Shown here piece after piece: positions 62,386-64,000 of a stretch of 64,000 bases of DNA. The notes below the pieces were generated by a model. It ran no database searches and had not been told where the DNA came from. It saw nothing but the letters and a program-made list of their open reading frames with translations. How positions within the stretch are numbered: position 1 is the stretch's first letter; the number at the start of each line of letters is the position of its first letter. The position numbers were made by a program, and so were the translations under genes. The DNA is from Fodinibacter sp963695175 (lineage in GTDB: Bacteria > Actinomycetota > Actinomycetes > Actinomycetales > Dermatophilaceae): the NCBI GenBank assembly GCA_963695175.1, contig CAVOGG010000004.1, positions 248,001 to 312,000 on the forward strand, written 5' to 3'.

Positions 62386-64000
62386 ATGTTCGAACGGTTC
62401 ACCGACCGCGCCCGCCGCGTCGTCGTGCTTGCCCAGGAGGAGGCGCGGGGTCTCAACCACAACTACATCGGCACCGAGCACATCCTGCTCGGCCTGATCC
62501 ACGAGGGCGAAGGCGTCGCGAGCAAGGCCCTGGAGAGCCTCGGCATCTCGCTCGAGGCCGTCCGCGAGCAGGTGCAGGAGATCATCGGGCAGGGCCAGCA
62601 GGCCCCGACCGGTCACATCCCGTTCACGCCGCGGGCCAAGAAGGTCCTCGAGCTGAGCCTGCGCGAAGCGCTGCAGCTCGGCCACAACTACATCGGCACC
62701 GAGCACATCCTGCTCGGGCTGATCCGCGAGGGCGAGGGCGTCGCCGCCCAGGTCCTCGTCAAGCTCGGCGCCGACCTGTCGCGCGTGCGCCAGCAGGTCA
62801 TCCAGCTCATCTCGGGCTACCAGGGCGGCAAGGAGGGCTCCACCGGGGGCTCCGGCGCCACCCAGGGCGGCCCCGCCGAGGGCGCGCCCGCCGGCTCGCT
62901 GGTGCTCGACCAGTTCGGCCGAAATCTCACGTCCGCGGCCAGGGAGGGCAAGCTCGACCCGGTCATCGGACGTGAGAAAGAGATCGAGCGGGTCATGCAG
63001 GTGCTGTCCCGCCGCACCAAGAACAACCCGGTGCTCATCGGCGAGCCCGGCGTCGGCAAGACCGCCGTCGTCGAGGGCCTGGCCCAGGACATCGTGCGCG
63101 GCGAGGTGCCCGAGACCCTCAAGGACAAGCAGCTCTACACCCTCGACCTCGGCGCGCTCGTCGCCGGCAGCCGCTACCGCGGTGACTTCGAGGAGCGGCT
63201 GAAGAAGGTGCTCAAGGAGATCCGCACCCGCGGCGACATCGTGCTGTTCATCGACGAGATCCACACCCTCGTCGGGGCCGGTGCGGCCGAGGGCGCCATC
63301 GACGCGGCCTCCATCCTCAAGCCGATGCTCGCCCGCGGTGAGCTCCAGGTCATCGGCGCGACCACCCTCGACGAGTACCGCAAGTACATCGAGAAGGATG
63401 CCGCGCTCGAGCGCCGCTTCCAGCCGATCCAGGTCGCCGAGCCCACGCTGGCCCACACGATCGAGATCCTCAAGGGGCTGCGCGACCGCTACGAGGCGCA
63501 CCACCGCGTCTCGATCACCGATGCCGCGCTCGTCGCGGCGGCCAACATGGCCGACCGCTACGTCAACGACCGCTTCCTGCCGGACAAGGCGATCGACCTC
63601 ATCGACGAGGCGGGCGCGCGACTGCGCATCCGCCGGATGACCGCACCGCCGGACCTGCGCGAGTTCGACGAGCGCATCGCGTCCGTCGTGCGCGAGAAGG
63701 AGTCGGCGATCGACGGGCAGGACTTCGAGAAGGCCGCGCGGCTGCGCGACGACGAGAAGAACCTGCGCAACGAGAAGGCCAAGCGCGAGGTCGAGTGGAA
63801 GTCCGGCGACATGGACGTCATCGCCGAGGTCGACGAGGAGCTGATCGCCGAGGTGCTCGCCGCCTCGACCGGCATCCCCGTGTTCAAGCTGACCGAGGAG
63901 GAGTCCAGCCGCCTGCTCCACATGGAGGACGAGCTGCACAAGCGGGTCGTCGGCATGGACGACGCCATCAAGGCGCTCTCCCAGGCCATCCGGCGCACCC
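62386..64000 (+). CDS. clpC: ClpC-type ATP-dependent Clp protease ATPase, 3' end outside window
   Basis: The unfoldase that feeds ClpP1P2; 538 codons are visible of about 850. The double N-domain runs to about 145 with repeats FTDRARRVVVLAQEEARGLNHNYIGTEHILLGL and a second copy. The first AAA+ domain has GEPGVGKT at 219-226, Walker B LFIDEIHTLVGAGA near 285, sensor ATTLDEYRKYIEKDAALERRF, and a middle domain with a UVR-like DGQDFEKAARLRDDEKNL. ATG 62386 has AGGAG upstream. The window ends in the second AAA+ domain near MDDAIKALSQAIRR. Confidence 0.97.
   Translation, partial: MFERFTDRARRVVVLAQEEARGLNHNYIGTEHILLGLIHEGEGVASKALESLGISLEAVREQVQEIIGQGQQAPTGHIPFTPRAKKVLELSLREALQLGHNYIGTEHILLGLIREGEGVAAQVLVKLGADLSRVRQQVIQLISGYQGGKEGSTGGSGATQGGPAEGAPAGSLVLDQFGRNLTSAAREGKLDPVIGREKEIERVMQVLSRRTKNNPVLIGEPGVGKTAVVEGLAQDIVRGEVPETLKDKQLYTLDLGALVAGSRYRGDFEERLKKVLKEIRTRGDIVLFIDEIHTLVGAGAAEGAIDAASILKPMLARGELQVIGATTLDEYRKYIEKDAALERRFQPIQVAEPTLAHTIEILKGLRDRYEAHHRVSITDAALVAAANMADRYVNDRFLPDKAIDLIDEAGARLRIRRMTAPPDLREFDERIASVVREKESAIDGQDFEKAARLRDDEKNLRNEKAKREVEWKSGDMDVIAEVDEELIAEVLAASTGIPVFKLTEEESSRLLHMEDELHKRVVGMDDAIKALSQAIRRT

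Overview
The window is a high-GC bacterial chromosome segment. Lsr2, the actinobacterial lysS order, a Ku-dependent end-joining set, Nei2-type glycosylase, DUF1876 and DUF2277 proteins and many leaderless-type starts point to an actinobacterium. Codon and intergenic style fit Micrococcales, perhaps Intrasporangiaceae, but the genus is inference. No tRNA, rRNA, CRISPR array, prophage or transposase was seen.

Layout. 1-7.5 kb holds small housekeeping genes, an ABC-2 type exporter and dnaB. 7.5-13.9 kb holds a CoA-transferase, an AlkD-like repair gene, a nuclease-fold gene bracketed by two inverted copies of a 92-bp palindromic repeat, a MATE exporter and a gamma-glutamyltransferase. 14-22.6 kb is a purine nucleoside salvage block: thioinosine phosphorylase, MTA/SAH deaminase, a cupin and an SDR in overlapping frames, followed by a complete BMP-type nucleoside ABC importer. 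22.6-25.3 kb is a ferredoxin reductase plus fatty-acid desaturase pair behind three tandem 15-bp operators.

25.7-49.9 kb is a large inositol catabolism island. It encodes iolC, a DKGP-aldolase-like barrel, iolB, iolG and an mmsA/iolA dehydrogenase on the minus strand. On the plus strand are a GntR regulator, a TIM-barrel isomerase, a transaldolase-family gene, iolD and an ABC sugar importer. Further dehydrogenase/isomerase pairs and a LacI regulator lie on both flanks. Seven promoter regions carry a related motif (TGT-N4-ACA in an AT-rich frame), usually just upstream of a TTGACA -35, which suggests one regulator, probably the GntR protein at 39.0 kb, controls the island.

50-64 kb returns to core functions: AAA ATPase, lysS, a small membrane protein, lsr2, NHEJ polymerase and ligase, a DUF222/HNH gene, ku, nei2, an antiporter and the start of clpC.

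A notable property is the number of single-base frame breaks, mostly one extra base, in otherwise well-conserved genes: SDR, TSUP exporter, LacI, one Gfo/Idh, one TIM barrel, iolD, a 2Fe-2S protein, the HNH gene and the antiporter. They are listed as pseudogenes because the reading frame is broken as given. Sequencing indels are at least as likely as true decay. Two other loci, a CAP-domain gene and a Gfo/Idh remnant, have also lost internal sequence and look truly degraded.
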